Positions 11,592-21,107 of a DNA stretch of 64,000 bases are shown here, one piece after another (within the stretch, counting starts at the first letter, position 1; every line of letters starts with the position of its first letter). A program made the position numbers and the translations under genes. The notes below the pieces were generated by a model. That model was not told the origin of the DNA, did not search any database, and worked only from the letters and a program-made list of their open reading frames with translations. Source of the stretch: Symsagittifera roscoffensis (Eukaryota; Xenacoelomorpha; Acoela; Convolutidae); assembly GCF_963678635.1 (NCBI RefSeq), contig NC_087064.1, positions 40,336,530 to 40,400,529 on the forward strand. The letters are read 5' to 3'.

Positions 11592-12400
11592 AATAAAGAC
11601 ATACTCGAAATATGTCTGTTGTTGAATAAATCACAGCGTTCACCAAATGATTCAAGCGACTTTGCTATATAAATTGTGAGCTTAAAAAACCGTTCGATAT
11701 TCCGATTAGATAATACTTGCTTATCGCAAGCCTACACACTTGCTTTCGGAGCGCAAACAGTATACTTCTTCAGCAGTGTGCATTTCATGCTAACCTGTAA
11801 GAAATAGATGCACGGCTAATCTGTCAGTGAGATAATATTCGACTATTCCCAATTAACATCTGAAAAACGGTCAATTTGAAAGCGCGCAGCAAGCTGATAA
11901 AATAGAAACGAAATAGAAATAAAATTATTTTTGAAAAAATAGGGGTAAAACTTTGAATTCATTATATAGAAAAACATTTACAACATGGAGCCCAAGATGC
12001 AGGGACGTAGAAAATAATTCAGGAAGACTAGCAGACCACACATTGTATCAAATCACGGATCAAATGCAAGGGATTTTAAAGGAAACAATTTTTTATCTAC
12101 ACGAAAATAGGTCTGCATGAGCTCATCCAGTCGCCAATTGTTTGAACAGATAATTATTTCGAATGGGAAATTTTTTATGCTTCATTGTCGAGCAGTTGCA
12201 TATATTGTCCACAAACAGTGCAATTTGACAAAAAAAAAGAGCGCCCAGCCAAGTCTTGAATTCTATCATCTACTATATTATTTTTTTCTATCAATATACA
12301 GAAAAAAAACGTTATTTAAACATTCTGCTACCCTCGGTTGGTGTCGTTAACTATGGGCATCCACATTCTTATTCTTTTCTATTTATCTCATGAACTTCCG
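11565..12400 (-). other. epsin 3' flank, block B
   Basis: 11565-12305 is the non-coding segment shared with block A. 12306-12400 is unique to this copy and is the immediate 3' untranslated side of epsin. No convincing AATAAA signal is seen; ATAAAT occurs just past the stop codon on the minus strand. No gene is seen. Confidence 0.5.
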
Positions 12401-14008
12401 TTATCGAAACGGATTGAGGTCATTATTAGTGTTCTGATAAGATTCCATGGGAGGAGCTGAATGATTTGCAAACCCGGAAGGAAATTCCGGAATCGACGGG
12501 GGCTGTTGGTATTGCATCGTCCCTGGTTGAGAAACTTGTGAGAAAGGAGTGAACACAGGTTGCGGTTGTTGTCCAAGCAAGTCAAAGGGACCTGAACTAT
12601 TTGAAGCGCTATTTGAAAATGTCCCTTGCTTAGTTCGCAGCTCGTTTATAGAAGGTTGGGGCGCTTTTGGTGGTTGGAAAGGATTTCCTCGAGCTGGAAT
12701 AGATCCAGAAAAAGGATTGGCAGAAGGGAAAATTTGACCATTGATTGCTGATCTGGTAGGTGTTATTAGGTTATCAAAGTTGACCAGTTTTGCATGGTCG
12801 CCTAAAAACGTTTCGGCAGCTTGCTCCGAAGGTGACTTCGGTCGTTCAAATTGACACAGGCCGTCTGATTGAGATATGTTTGCATCATGAGAACTGTTAC
12901 TGTTTGAAGATGGTAATAAAGGAGCCGGCATTTCACTTCCTGAACCAGTGAAAAAATTTGGATACGGTGACATACTTGGTTGAAGACCAACTACACCAAA
13001 GGAGTCAACTGCCGGTCCACCAAATGGATCATTAGTTGCATCAGAGCCTTTATGCCCCCAAGGATCAAATGACGACGATTGACTTACCATAGCTTGACTG
13101 GACATAGACCTTGCTTTTTGTGCCTGCTCTTTCAGTGTAGGTTGCGCTATACCTGAAGCCATGTTTAGAGACAGAAAATCAGCATTACCTGTTGAGATTT
13201 TGCGCTTTTCTTCTTTCTTGCTTTCTTCTAGGGCCAATTGTAAACGAATATCCGCATTTTTTCGTTGGCTTTCTTCCTTTTCTGCGTCTTCCTTGCTCAA
13301 AGCGAGAGCCAGTTGTAATTGAAGCTCTTCTTCAGTTGCATCGCTCGGTAGTGCATTTTTCATCTCAGTTGCAATAAATGCAGAATCGGCGCCACCACTG
13401 GATGAACCAGTATTTGATCGATGAGCCCGATGTTCTGGGACAGAATCTGGCGGAAAAGTTGGCCTCCAAGCAGTCCCAGAGGCCACATTACGCTGCCCAT
13501 TTGAACTAATACTCCAAACAGTCGTAGCTCCCATCTTTTCGCGGAGCGCAGACGCTTTTAGTCTCTCAGATCTGAGTCTTTCATCGTCTTTCAAGAGAAG
13601 AACCAAATTTTTAGCTTTTTCTCGAACAACATGACCCATATCTTTTCCGTCCTTATCGATGTGCTGAAACGTAGACAAAGTTTCTATCGCATAAATGTTC
13701 TTCTTACACTGTTCGGCGCATTTTTCCGATCCACTTTTCACCAGGCATTCAAGAACAGCTAAGCTTTTCATAACATGTCTCCAATTTTTGCCGTCATCAT
13801 TGATGCGTTTCCAGAGTACATTCATGATTTCCCCAAACGCAACAACATTGTGCGATGCATCTGCGATCTCGTTGAGTAGATTTGTTTCTGGTCCCCATGG
13901 ATCATTTGAGGTAGCCTCACGAACTTTAGTTTCTATAGGTGTGTAGTTTTTGGCTTTGTTAACAACGGCGCGTCTGAAAGTTCTCGCTTTTTGTTCCGCA
14001 AGGGCCAT
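12401..14008 (-). CDS. epsin (ENTH-domain clathrin adaptor), intronless and intact
   Basis: This 535-residue protein has the full epsin layout. The ENTH domain covers about residues 15-150 (VREATSNDPWG, GKNWRHV). Two ubiquitin-interacting motifs lie at about 225-243 and 252-268. DPW is at 315-317 and DPF at 327-329 for AP-2. A type-I clathrin box (LVNFD) is at 408-412, within the FLGDHAKLVNFDNL region typical of epsins. NPF motifs for EH-domain partners are at 431-433, 442-444 and 532-534, the last almost at the C-terminus. Epsins bind PIP2 and ubiquitinated cargo and help bend membrane at clathrin pits. The length is normal and there are no stops or frameshifts. The N-terminus before the ENTH domain is longer than usual. 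The gene has no introns and sits just downstream of a PLE on the same strand. It could be a captured retrocopy or a host gene caught between transposons. Confidence 0.95.
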   Translation of the reverse strand: MALAEQKARTFRRAVVNKAKNYTPIETKVREATSNDPWGPETNLLNEIADASHNVVAFGEIMNVLWKRINDDGKNWRHVMKSLAVLECLVKSGSEKCAEQCKKNIYAIETLSTFQHIDKDGKDMGHVVREKAKNLVLLLKDDERLRSERLKASALREKMGATTVWSISSNGQRNVASGTAWRPTFPPDSVPEHRAHRSNTGSSSGGADSAFIATEMKNALPSDATEEELQLQLALALSKEDAEKEESQRKNADIRLQLALEESKKEEKRKISTGNADFLSLNMASGIAQPTLKEQAQKARSMSSQAMVSQSSSFDPWGHKGSDATNDPFGGPAVDSFGVVGLQPSMSPYPNFFTGSGSEMPAPLLPSSNSNSSHDANISQSDGLCQFERPKSPSEQAAETFLGDHAKLVNFDNLITPTRSAINGQIFPSANPFSGSIPARGNPFQPPKAPQPSINELRTKQGTFSNSASNSSGPFDLLGQQPQPVFTPFSQVSQPGTMQYQQPPSIPEFPSGFANHSAPPMESYQNTNNDLNPFR

Positions 14009-14485
14009 TTTAGCATTCTAAAATATTGTGGTGAGACCTTAGGAAGAGATAACACTTCAATTTTGCACAAACAATTATGCATCAAAACAGAAGAGTGTGA
14101 ACAAGACAAGTTCGAACTTTCATATAAGTTACTTAATTTGAGAATGCGTTAAAATTGTAAATTCAAACAAACGTTTTCGCGCATTTTTGTGCATCTTCAG
14201 GTTATAAAAATTCTAAACTATCTCTACAAAATGATCAAAGATCATAAAAAGTGTCATACACATCATTATTTCAAAATTTAAAAAGTTCAACCAATCAAAA
14301 CTTTACAAATACTACTGAAATTATGTAACAACTATTGTAACAATTTTAAACATTTTGTCACAAATTTCTGAGAGTTTTCGCCTTCTTTTGTTTTCACAAT
14401 TTCGTTTTGTTGCTAATTTTCATGCTAACATTTAAGTTATTTCAAAACTTTTTCTTATTGTAGCCGGAAATTTTCGATTCTGGAA
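14009..14485 (-). promoter_or_regulatory. epsin 5' flank / PLE 3' tail, block B
   Basis: This stretch separates the epsin ATG from the PLE stop (14486-14488) and is nearly identical to 8296-8772. Any promoter driving the epsin copy must lie here or further upstream in the PLE. I see no clear TATA box or initiator. About the first 120 bp next to the ATG may be an original epsin leader; the rest resembles the PLE tail also found at 23700-23960. Confidence 0.4.
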
Positions 14486-14932
14486 CTATAGCCTTAGTGT
14501 CAGCTCCCTACTTCTAAACTAGTCGCGCGTGTTAATTGCCAGTCTCTCTTTCCTAATGTGCAGCGCTTCTAATGTGAGTAACTTGATGCTGCTGGACGCC
14601 TGGTCGATTATTTTCCATTTAAACTCCGACTTACCACTCGCACTACCCTTACTGCCTTATATGCTGTTCAACTGGGGTATCCTCTTTTCGGTGTTCCTCA
14701 ATCCTTGTGCTGAGATTTCGAACCGTCTGACCAACATAGATGAATTTGCACTCACAGCATTCAAGACTGTACACCACTTTTGATTTCAGTTCAAGGAGGA
14801 TTTTAGAGAGCGCATACAAGTTTTCATTTTCCTCGTCGTGAAAATTATCTGCGCATGGGTGATATCGCGCACTTTTTGTGCTAATGTCTGACTGTGATTC
14901 CCCCTATATTGGACCAACAAGATGGGTGGTGA
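14486..14932 (-). pseudogene. Penelope-like element, C-terminal part, copy B (GIY-YIG side)
   Basis: This is the downstream half (minus strand) of PLE copy B and matches 8773-9225. It contains the GIY-YIG-like endonuclease segment and ends at the stop 14486-14488. It shares with copy A the frameshift near its C-terminus (about 14668). It is cut at 14932 by the RT-A insertion and resumes at 18396. Confidence 0.8.
14920..14932. repeat. target-site duplication, left (13 bp)
   Basis: AGATGGGTGGTGA occurs here and again at 18396-18408. In uninterrupted copy A the site is single (AGATGGGTGAAGA near 9213). This marks the insertion of RT-A into PLE copy B. Confidence 0.9.
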
Positions 14933-15154
14933 TATCCCCCTACATTAGCTTAATTGGTGTGATAAACTTATTAAATATTTTCCGGTATTATGGATGCGGA
15001 AGCTGTCTGAAACCACACGAGGAGCAGAATGGCCAGTCAAGTCAGCAGCCGGACTCGCCTGGGGTCCGCCAGGAATCGACAAGCTGCTGTGGCACCACAT
15101 ACAACAAGCAGTACTGATGATGGATGACAAGAAAATATCGGGGAAAAGTGTCAT

Positions 15155-16795
15155 CAGCCCGACTGCACTGGAAGCGGTGTATCCTGGATCGGGTGTGATA
15201 TCGAGACGGGGTGCGGCCGTTGGTACTATTTCTCGTGCGTTGACTTGCCTCGAGCAGATGAACTGGAGAGATATCACTGCTCCACGTGTAAGATGAAAAC
15301 AATCGATTTCAGTGAAGATTCACCTTCAAGTGGAAACCTACAGCCATGGGGTAAACTCTCTGCCTCTGACTTCATTAGTAAAATTAATTTATCTTATGAT
15401 AAATGTGTGCATTGGAAGAAAAATCTCTTCGACATCCCACATGGCAATGCTGCGAAAGATCTCAAACGTGAACTCTCAAGCATATTGAACCTTTTTATTC
15501 AAAAAACGTGCTATGAATTTATATCGTTAAAATCTTTTCATGTACTTCTGTGTCTAGCCCTGCAGAAACCATCCAAAACCTCCAAAGCGAAAGATCATGT
15601 ATTGTACTTGGAGAAACGTGTTCGGTGGTGGAGAGAGGGTGAGATGGACATGTTGTTTAATGAAGGTGCCGCTATCCAGGGGGAGATGAAAGTTTCAAAC
15701 GCAATAAACATAACAAAGGCCTTGGCAAATTTAGTTCTTCAAGGTAAATTGTCTGCTGCTTTGAAACTGCTGAGTGAGTCCGACTCTGGTGCACCTCTGC
15801 TTTTTAACGAAAAAAATCGGCAGAAGATCGCTAAGTTACAACCAGACGCGGCAGAACCATCGCCCGGGGAGCTACTGAATGGTGATATTCCCGCTGTTGA
15901 TCCAGTGGTGTACGCAACAATCGTTGGAGACTCAATATATCGCTCTGCGCTGGCTACGAGAGGCTCTGCAGGTCCTTCTGGGGTTTCAGCTGAGCATATG
16001 CGCACCCTTCTTTGCTCAAAGAAGCAGCGTGCAGTGTCTGAGTCTGAGGAACTGTGCGCAGACGTCTCGCTGGTCGCTAGACGTATTTGTACCGAGAACG
16101 TAGATCCTCGCGCACTTGAGTCATTTGTATCTTGTCGCGAAATAGCCCTACCCAAAGATTCAACAGGTGGAATAAGACCCATTGGCATCGGTGAGGTACT
16201 TCGCAGAATCATTGGCAAGTCAATAACACGACAATTTAGCAAAGACATCGCAACCACTGCTGGAATTCATCAGTTATGTGCGGGTCGTGATGGGAGAGTG
16301 GAGGCGACGATACACGCAGCGCAAGAACTGTTCAGAGCAGAAGAATCTGAAGCTGCCCTTCGTGTGGATGCAACCAACGCCTTCAATAGTCTCAATCGTA
16401 AAACGGCCCTCTACAATATACAGCTGCTATGCCCCAAAATATCGCGCTACATTATCAACACCTATCGAAGACCGGCGCGCCTCATACTCAATAACGGAAT
16501 GGAAATCACTTCTCGTGAAGGAACGACACAAGGCGATAATCTTGCCATGGCTTTTTATGCGGTTAGTATTAAGCCTCTGATTGACCGTCTGAAAGCCCAC
16601 CTCTGCCATCAAACATGGTTTGCTGAGGACGCCGCCTCGATCGGGAAGCTGCAACACGTGAAAAGCTGGTGGGAGTCATTGTTGTCACTGGGCCCTAGAT
16701 ATGGATACTACCCGAGACCAGACAAGTGCTGGCTGATATTAAAAGGTGAAACTTCCAAGAAAGTAGCTGAAGAATTTTCGCGAGTTCAAAGTTAA
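15155..16795 (+). pseudogene. RT-A: PHD finger, linker and reverse transcriptase
   Basis: The finger's second half (SWIGCD, CGRWYYFSCVDL, YHCSTC) lies at about 15170-15295; its first half is in another frame with stops. The linker (RVRWWREGEMDMLFNEG) is near 15620-15660. RT motifs follow: GPSGV (about 15975), GGIRPIGIGEVLRRIIG (16170-16220), LRVDATNAFNSLNR (about 16360), TTQGDNLAMAF (about 16525) and WFAEDAA (16616-16636). In the catalytic box the first aspartate is glutamate (codon 16625-16627) where FADD or YADD is usual, so polymerase activity is doubtful. The frame closes at 16795 through a frameshift. Clear ATG support for the start is lacking, because the coding region enters from the finger. 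Confidence 0.85.
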
Positions 16796-18111
16796 CATTA
16801 CCACGGAGGGCCACAGATATCTCGGGGGAACATTAGGTTCGGCGCGGTTTAAACAGCAGTACGTTGGGAAACTGATTGAGGAGTGAGTCTTACAGATCGA
16901 TAAGTTAAGCGAAATGGCGACTCGCGAACCACATCTTTCTTATGCTCTGTTTGTTAAAGTCATGCAGAGCAAGTGGTCGTTCGCCATGCGCACCATTCGA
17001 CGACGGTTTAACTAAACTGGAGATCCACATACGATATTTCCTAGAAACGATTATGGGCAGAACCATCACTGACTTTGAGAGCAGAGTTTTAGCGTTGCCC
17101 TGCAAAATGGGAGGTCTAGGCGTTTTCATACCCACTACGCGAGCGGAACGAGAGCACGAGAACTCGAAACAGTTGTGCACGAGATTAACGAGCGCTGTTA
17201 TCGAGAAATGCGAGCTACCATCCTCGCATTGCACAGAAGAGCGCAAAGCCATCAGAAAACGGAACGAAGAACACGCGAAGTCGGAATTGAATCTAATATT
17301 GCAAGAAGCCACGCCGTCTCTAAGGAGAGCCTTGGAGGTGCTCCAGCCAAAGGGAACATCAACTTGGCTGTCTTGCATGCCGTCCAGAGAACACGGTTTC
17401 TACTTTAACCGCGACGAATTCAGAGATTGTCTGAATTTGCGATATGAGTGGCCACTTGTCAACATGGCCACGAAGTGTGAATGTGGAAAAAATAACAGCA
17501 TTGACCACTCATTAATTTGTAAGCTAGGTGGCTTTGTGATTAAGCGCCATAACTGCGTCCGGGATCTCTTTGCTGATGTTCTTGATAGTGTTTGTAAAGA
17601 TGTAAGCATTGAGACTCCGCTAATTTACCTGACCGATGAGGAAAAAATTACTATTGGGGGAAACATTGAAGAAGGCGCTGGTCTCGATATCGCGTGCAGG
17701 TCTTTCTGGACGCCAATGCAAAAATCAATGTACGACGTCAAAGTGACCCACATCAACTCACCATCGAACCGTGGTAAGCCAGTTAAATTAATTCTTGCCG
17801 ACCACGAGAAGATGAAGAAATCTGCATACCTAGAACGGGTTCAGCAAGTGGAGCATGCCAGTTTCACCCCCCTTGTCTTTGCTACTAATGGAGCAATGGG
17901 CGAAGAGGCCGATCACTTTTGTACTGTTCTAGCGGAGAAACTTTGCTCTAAGAATGGCTGCTCTTACGGTGATAATAAGAACTATATAAGAAAGCGCCTG
18001 AGTTTTACCGTCATCAAGTCCGCTCTGATAGCCCTACGCGGTAAAAAGACAATGAGAGATTCTCCAGTAAGAATGGTGGATGCTGATGTAAATATTCTCA
18101 ATTCCCGATAG
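16796..18111 (+). pseudogene. RT-A: thumb, zinc motif and restriction-like endonuclease
   Basis: This continues the RT-A protein after a frameshift near 16790, a TGA at about 16884 and another shift near 17010. From 17040 to 18111 the frame is open. It has the conserved LPCKMGGLG (17095), a zinc-binding CECG...DHSLIC (about 17478-17520) and RHNCVRDLFADVL. The presumed PD-(D/E)XK-type nuclease follows, with LDIACRSFW and YDVKV aspartates (17683-17745), then EKMKKSAYLERV and FTPLVF. It should cut the target DNA. It ends at a normal stop at 18109-18111. Confidence 0.8.
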
Positions 18112-18395
18112 TCTGTCTTTTAGTTCACTCTCTCCTAGATGCGCCTTTCTTCTGTCCTTTCCCGTGTCGTCCTTCTTGTCTCTCTGCTATAGCTCTCCGC
18201 CAACCCAGTTCCATATTCATCAGTGTCTATCGCCCGCTCTAATTCCATCTGTTCACGGTTCCCGAGTAGCACAACTCGGCCTGTCGTTGCACACCGTTTT
18301 GGATGGTTTGATGCTGTGCATTTTTACTTTATTGAAAGTGTCTGTTTCTGTTCTGTACTTTTCAGATACAAATTTTAATTAACTGTTGATCTCTC
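18112..18395 (+). other. RT-A 3' untranslated region
   Basis: This pyrimidine-rich tail lies between the stop codon and the right target duplication. It has no poly-A, and no simple repeat ends the element. In this family 3' ends are recognised by structure, but I cannot identify a specific fold by eye. Confidence 0.6.
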
Positions 18396-18408
18396 AGATG
18401 GGTGGTGA
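18396..18408. repeat. target-site duplication, right (13 bp)
   Basis: AGATGGGTGGTGA, identical to 14920-14932. To its right PLE copy B resumes without loss. Confidence 0.9.
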
Positions 18409-19131
18409 ATCACTGCTATAATCACAGTGCTTCTTTTTCTCAGCCATGTTCTTTTTGTTTTTGCCCTCCCTGATGATCTTTTCAAGGGCATGGGATGCAA
18501 CCCGCGAAGACCAACTTTCCGGATATTGGTTATCCAACCACTGCGCACTGTTGATTTTCATAGCTCTATCATATTCTTTCCATGTGAATAGCTCCTTCAA
18601 TCACACTTCTCTTGTACTAAAGGGGGGGAGGCGCAGCTTCTAAAATTTAGTATGGTACCTGTATCTGTTGGTTTTTGATACCACCCACATTCAATTTTCC
18701 TGCTTTCGTCAATACTAACTTTTAAATCCAAAAATGCCAAATTTCCGTTTGTGTTTGTGGTCTCTATTGTGAACTGTAAATTTGGATATAGTAAGTTAGC
18801 AGCCCGTAGCACTTTTTCAGGATCATCCTTCACTGTTCTCATTATATCGTCAACGTAACGGAGAAATAACTTAGCTTGCTGCACTGACTTATTTTTCTCT
18901 CTAATTGCGATGCATTTTCTACAGTACCAGACAGTTTCAATTACATTTCTATACTCATCATCTGATATATCTCCGCATTTTACGTGATACCAGTTCAAGC
19001 AGCTTTCACATTCAACACATTTTGACCTGTACGTGACTTTTTTATTGCGCTCGGGACATATTCCGTTAGGAACTTTGTCGGGCAAAAATATTTCGGTAGT
19101 GCAGTTTCGTACTGCTTCAGCCCAAGATTTA
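18396..19131 (-). pseudogene. PHD-finger / Penelope-like element, N-terminal part, copy B
   Basis: This equals 9213-9945 in copy A. The minus strand reads a PHD finger (CVECESCLNWYHVKC, WYCRKC) fused in frame to the RT from motif C (FLRYVDD, near 18860), then KPTDTG. A frameshift in a G-run near 18627 separates it from the connector read at 18600-18394. The fusion point is identical to copy A, so the chimera existed before duplication. One finger cysteine is altered here (CPER where copy A has CPEC). Confidence 0.8.
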
Positions 19132-19209
19132 CTGATAAGTTACTGAAATAAAAATTAGCCAATCAAAAAAATTATGTGAATAAATAGATCAATCTAAAAC
19201 TAGACATAC
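19132..19209 (-). other. candidate 78-bp GT-AG intron in PHD-PLE, copy B
   Basis: Same borders as at 9946-10023: GTATGT donor at 19209 and TTATCAG acceptor at 19132 on the minus strand. Both borders are kept while the interior has changed slightly. Confidence 0.4.
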
Positions 19210-19899
19210 CTCGACCTGATGTAATAATACGTCGTGATGTACCACTCCTTTTTTCCCATCACACTGGTCTAACCAATTTTAAATCCTAATTGAAAGTATT
19301 CATAAATCACCCCAAAGAGCTTCCTTTCTCGCCCCAATTGTCTGTGTTTCAGATAGATGCCGCAATTCCAGGCATGACGCATCCCTGAGCTCTAACATAA
19401 ACTAGTTATCGTGACTTCAAGGACCAAATATATCAAATCAGCTCTAGTAAAATGAACAATTCTCTCCTACTGCGGCGCAACGCTTCATGATCTGTTTGAA
19501 ACAGTTTTGCAATACAGACCAAACCGCCTAAACACAGTAACAATAGTTGCTGGATACAATGACAACAGGCTGCATCCACAAGAAATAGTACATCAGTGAA
19601 AAACTTGATTAACCTCGTCACTAACAAGTTTCAGCTCAAGACACTAATCATCCCCAAAACAAGTCAGAACTGTGGAAACACTGAAATTAATCGCAAAATT
19701 TATATTCATAATCATGTATTGTTTAATTTGATAAATTCATTTATACACCCACATACACTCATTGTTTCACCTAACCTCAATGTAAATCAAACCCCACAAA
19801 TGTTCTGCCGTGATGCATCCATTTCGCGTTCTATGGTACTGATTTCTTTACTAATTTTCTTGCAAAAAAAATCTATAATTTCTGTCGCTAACTTGACAC

Positions 19900-20756
19900 C
19901 ACCGTCCTTCCCGAAATTGCTACGCAAACTCTTTGCCTTATTTGTAGAAACAGCTTGCGAGGCGGAGGTCTTTGGTGCTGCACATGCCCAGGCTACATGC
20001 ATGTAAAATGCAGCGGCCTAGCCCTCAGCAGTGATCATTATGCCGATTTCAGCTGTCATCGCTGCACCTCTCAATTTCATTAAGCTAACTACACGCATTA
20101 GTGCAATCTCCCAACCCTAGCTAGAATCACACTCCAAAAAATTCACCCTCACCCTTGCACTACCCCACTTTCGCAAAACTCAAGAGAACCCTCCACTCTA
20201 GAAACTATAACAACAAAAGACCCATGGTCAAACCCCTGTCCAGAACTCATAGAAACCACAAGGAAAGTATACTCCGAATTGGTCCACTGGAAACCGGTCT
20301 TTATGATCTCATCAAAAAAATAAAATTGGTTATAATTTCGTTGAAAGCCTCAATAGAACTCCGAACAGCCTGATAGAAAAGAATGAAGATACCTTCGCAA
20401 TACACGCAGCAATGATCTTTCCACTATTACTAATGTGCAAACCAAATCCAAAAGTGATGGATCTTTATCCAAAAAAATAGCAAGGCAAGAGCTAAGGCAA
20501 GACTTAAGCAATGGCAAGAGGGAGACCGGGATGAACTATATAACGCAGGAAAGGCGCTGCAAATGCGCTTGTTGAAAGGAAATAGAATAAAAGCTGAAAC
20601 TGAAGCACAACAGTTCAATAAACTAATGAAAAATATCAAAGCGCAATTGCAAAACTAACAGACGCGTTGAAAGGCGTTCTTTCGCTCGACGAGATCGTCA
20701 AAGGTAAGACAGTAGAACAGATTCTCATAGAGAATCACCCAGCATCTAAACCAATT
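19900..20756 (+). pseudogene. RT-B 5' part: PHD finger and linker, copy B
   Basis: This is the counterpart of 10730-11564. The finger is read near 19915-20090 with frameshifts. The linker (about 20460-20750) is more damaged than in copy A, with a small duplication near 20485 and a loss near 20630. The protein frame reaches HPASKP at 20740-20756 and is then interrupted by the partial third block copy. Confidence 0.7.
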
Positions 20757-21107
20757 GCTTATATAAATAGTAGAGCTACATAAAATGCAGACATACTCGA
20801 AATATGTCTGTTGTTGAATAAATCACAGCAGTCACCAAATGAATCAAGCGACTTTGTTATATAAATTGTGAGCTTAAAAACCCGTTCGATATTCCGATTA
20901 GATAATACTTGCTTATCGCAAGCCTACACACTTGCTTTCGGAGCGCAAACAGTATACTTCTTCAGCAGTGTGCATTTCATGCTAACCTGTAAGAAATAGA
21001 TGCACGGCTAATCTGTCAGCGATATAATATTCGACTATTCCCAATTAACTTCTGAAAAACGGTCAATTTGAAAGCGCGCAGCAAGCTGATAAATAGAAAC
21101 GAAATAG
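20757..21107. repeat. third, partial copy of the block start, interrupting RT-B
   Basis: It matches the first 351 bp of blocks A and B (7516 and 11565 onward) and stops after GAAACGAAATAG, where the RT-B coding sequence resumes. Flanks are similar (AAACCAATT left, AAACAATT right), which may be a decayed target duplication. It shows where the composite originally entered RT-B. Confidence 0.8.

Larger units (their letters stand above)
14933..18395 (+). mobile_element. RT-A: PHD-finger non-LTR-type retroelement, 3463 bp insertion
   Basis: The insertion is bounded by a 13-bp direct repeat and encodes, in order on the plus strand, a PHD finger, a reverse transcriptase and a C-terminal cysteine-histidine motif with a restriction-like endonuclease. 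There are no long terminal repeats and no poly-A tail; the 3' end is ...TTTTAATTAACTGTTGATCTCTC. Long 5' truncation is not obvious, since about 220 bp precede the finger. The target duplication fits target-primed retrotransposition. I cannot assign the clade with certainty. It is younger than the block duplication, because copy A lacks it. Confidence 0.85.
11565..20756. repeat. block B of tandem segmental duplication
   Basis: This is the second, longer copy of the block, with complete epsin and with RT-A inserted into its PLE. It is followed directly by a 351-bp third partial copy (20757-21107). Head-to-tail order and shared internal defects, such as the same PHD-RT fusion and the same frameshift near the PLE C-terminus, point to one duplication event and not to separate insertions. 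Confidence 0.85.

Noticed and set aside
14994-15302. Overlapping frames on both strands at the RT-A start
   Set aside because: Only the frame giving the PHD cysteines and leading into the RT has domain support.
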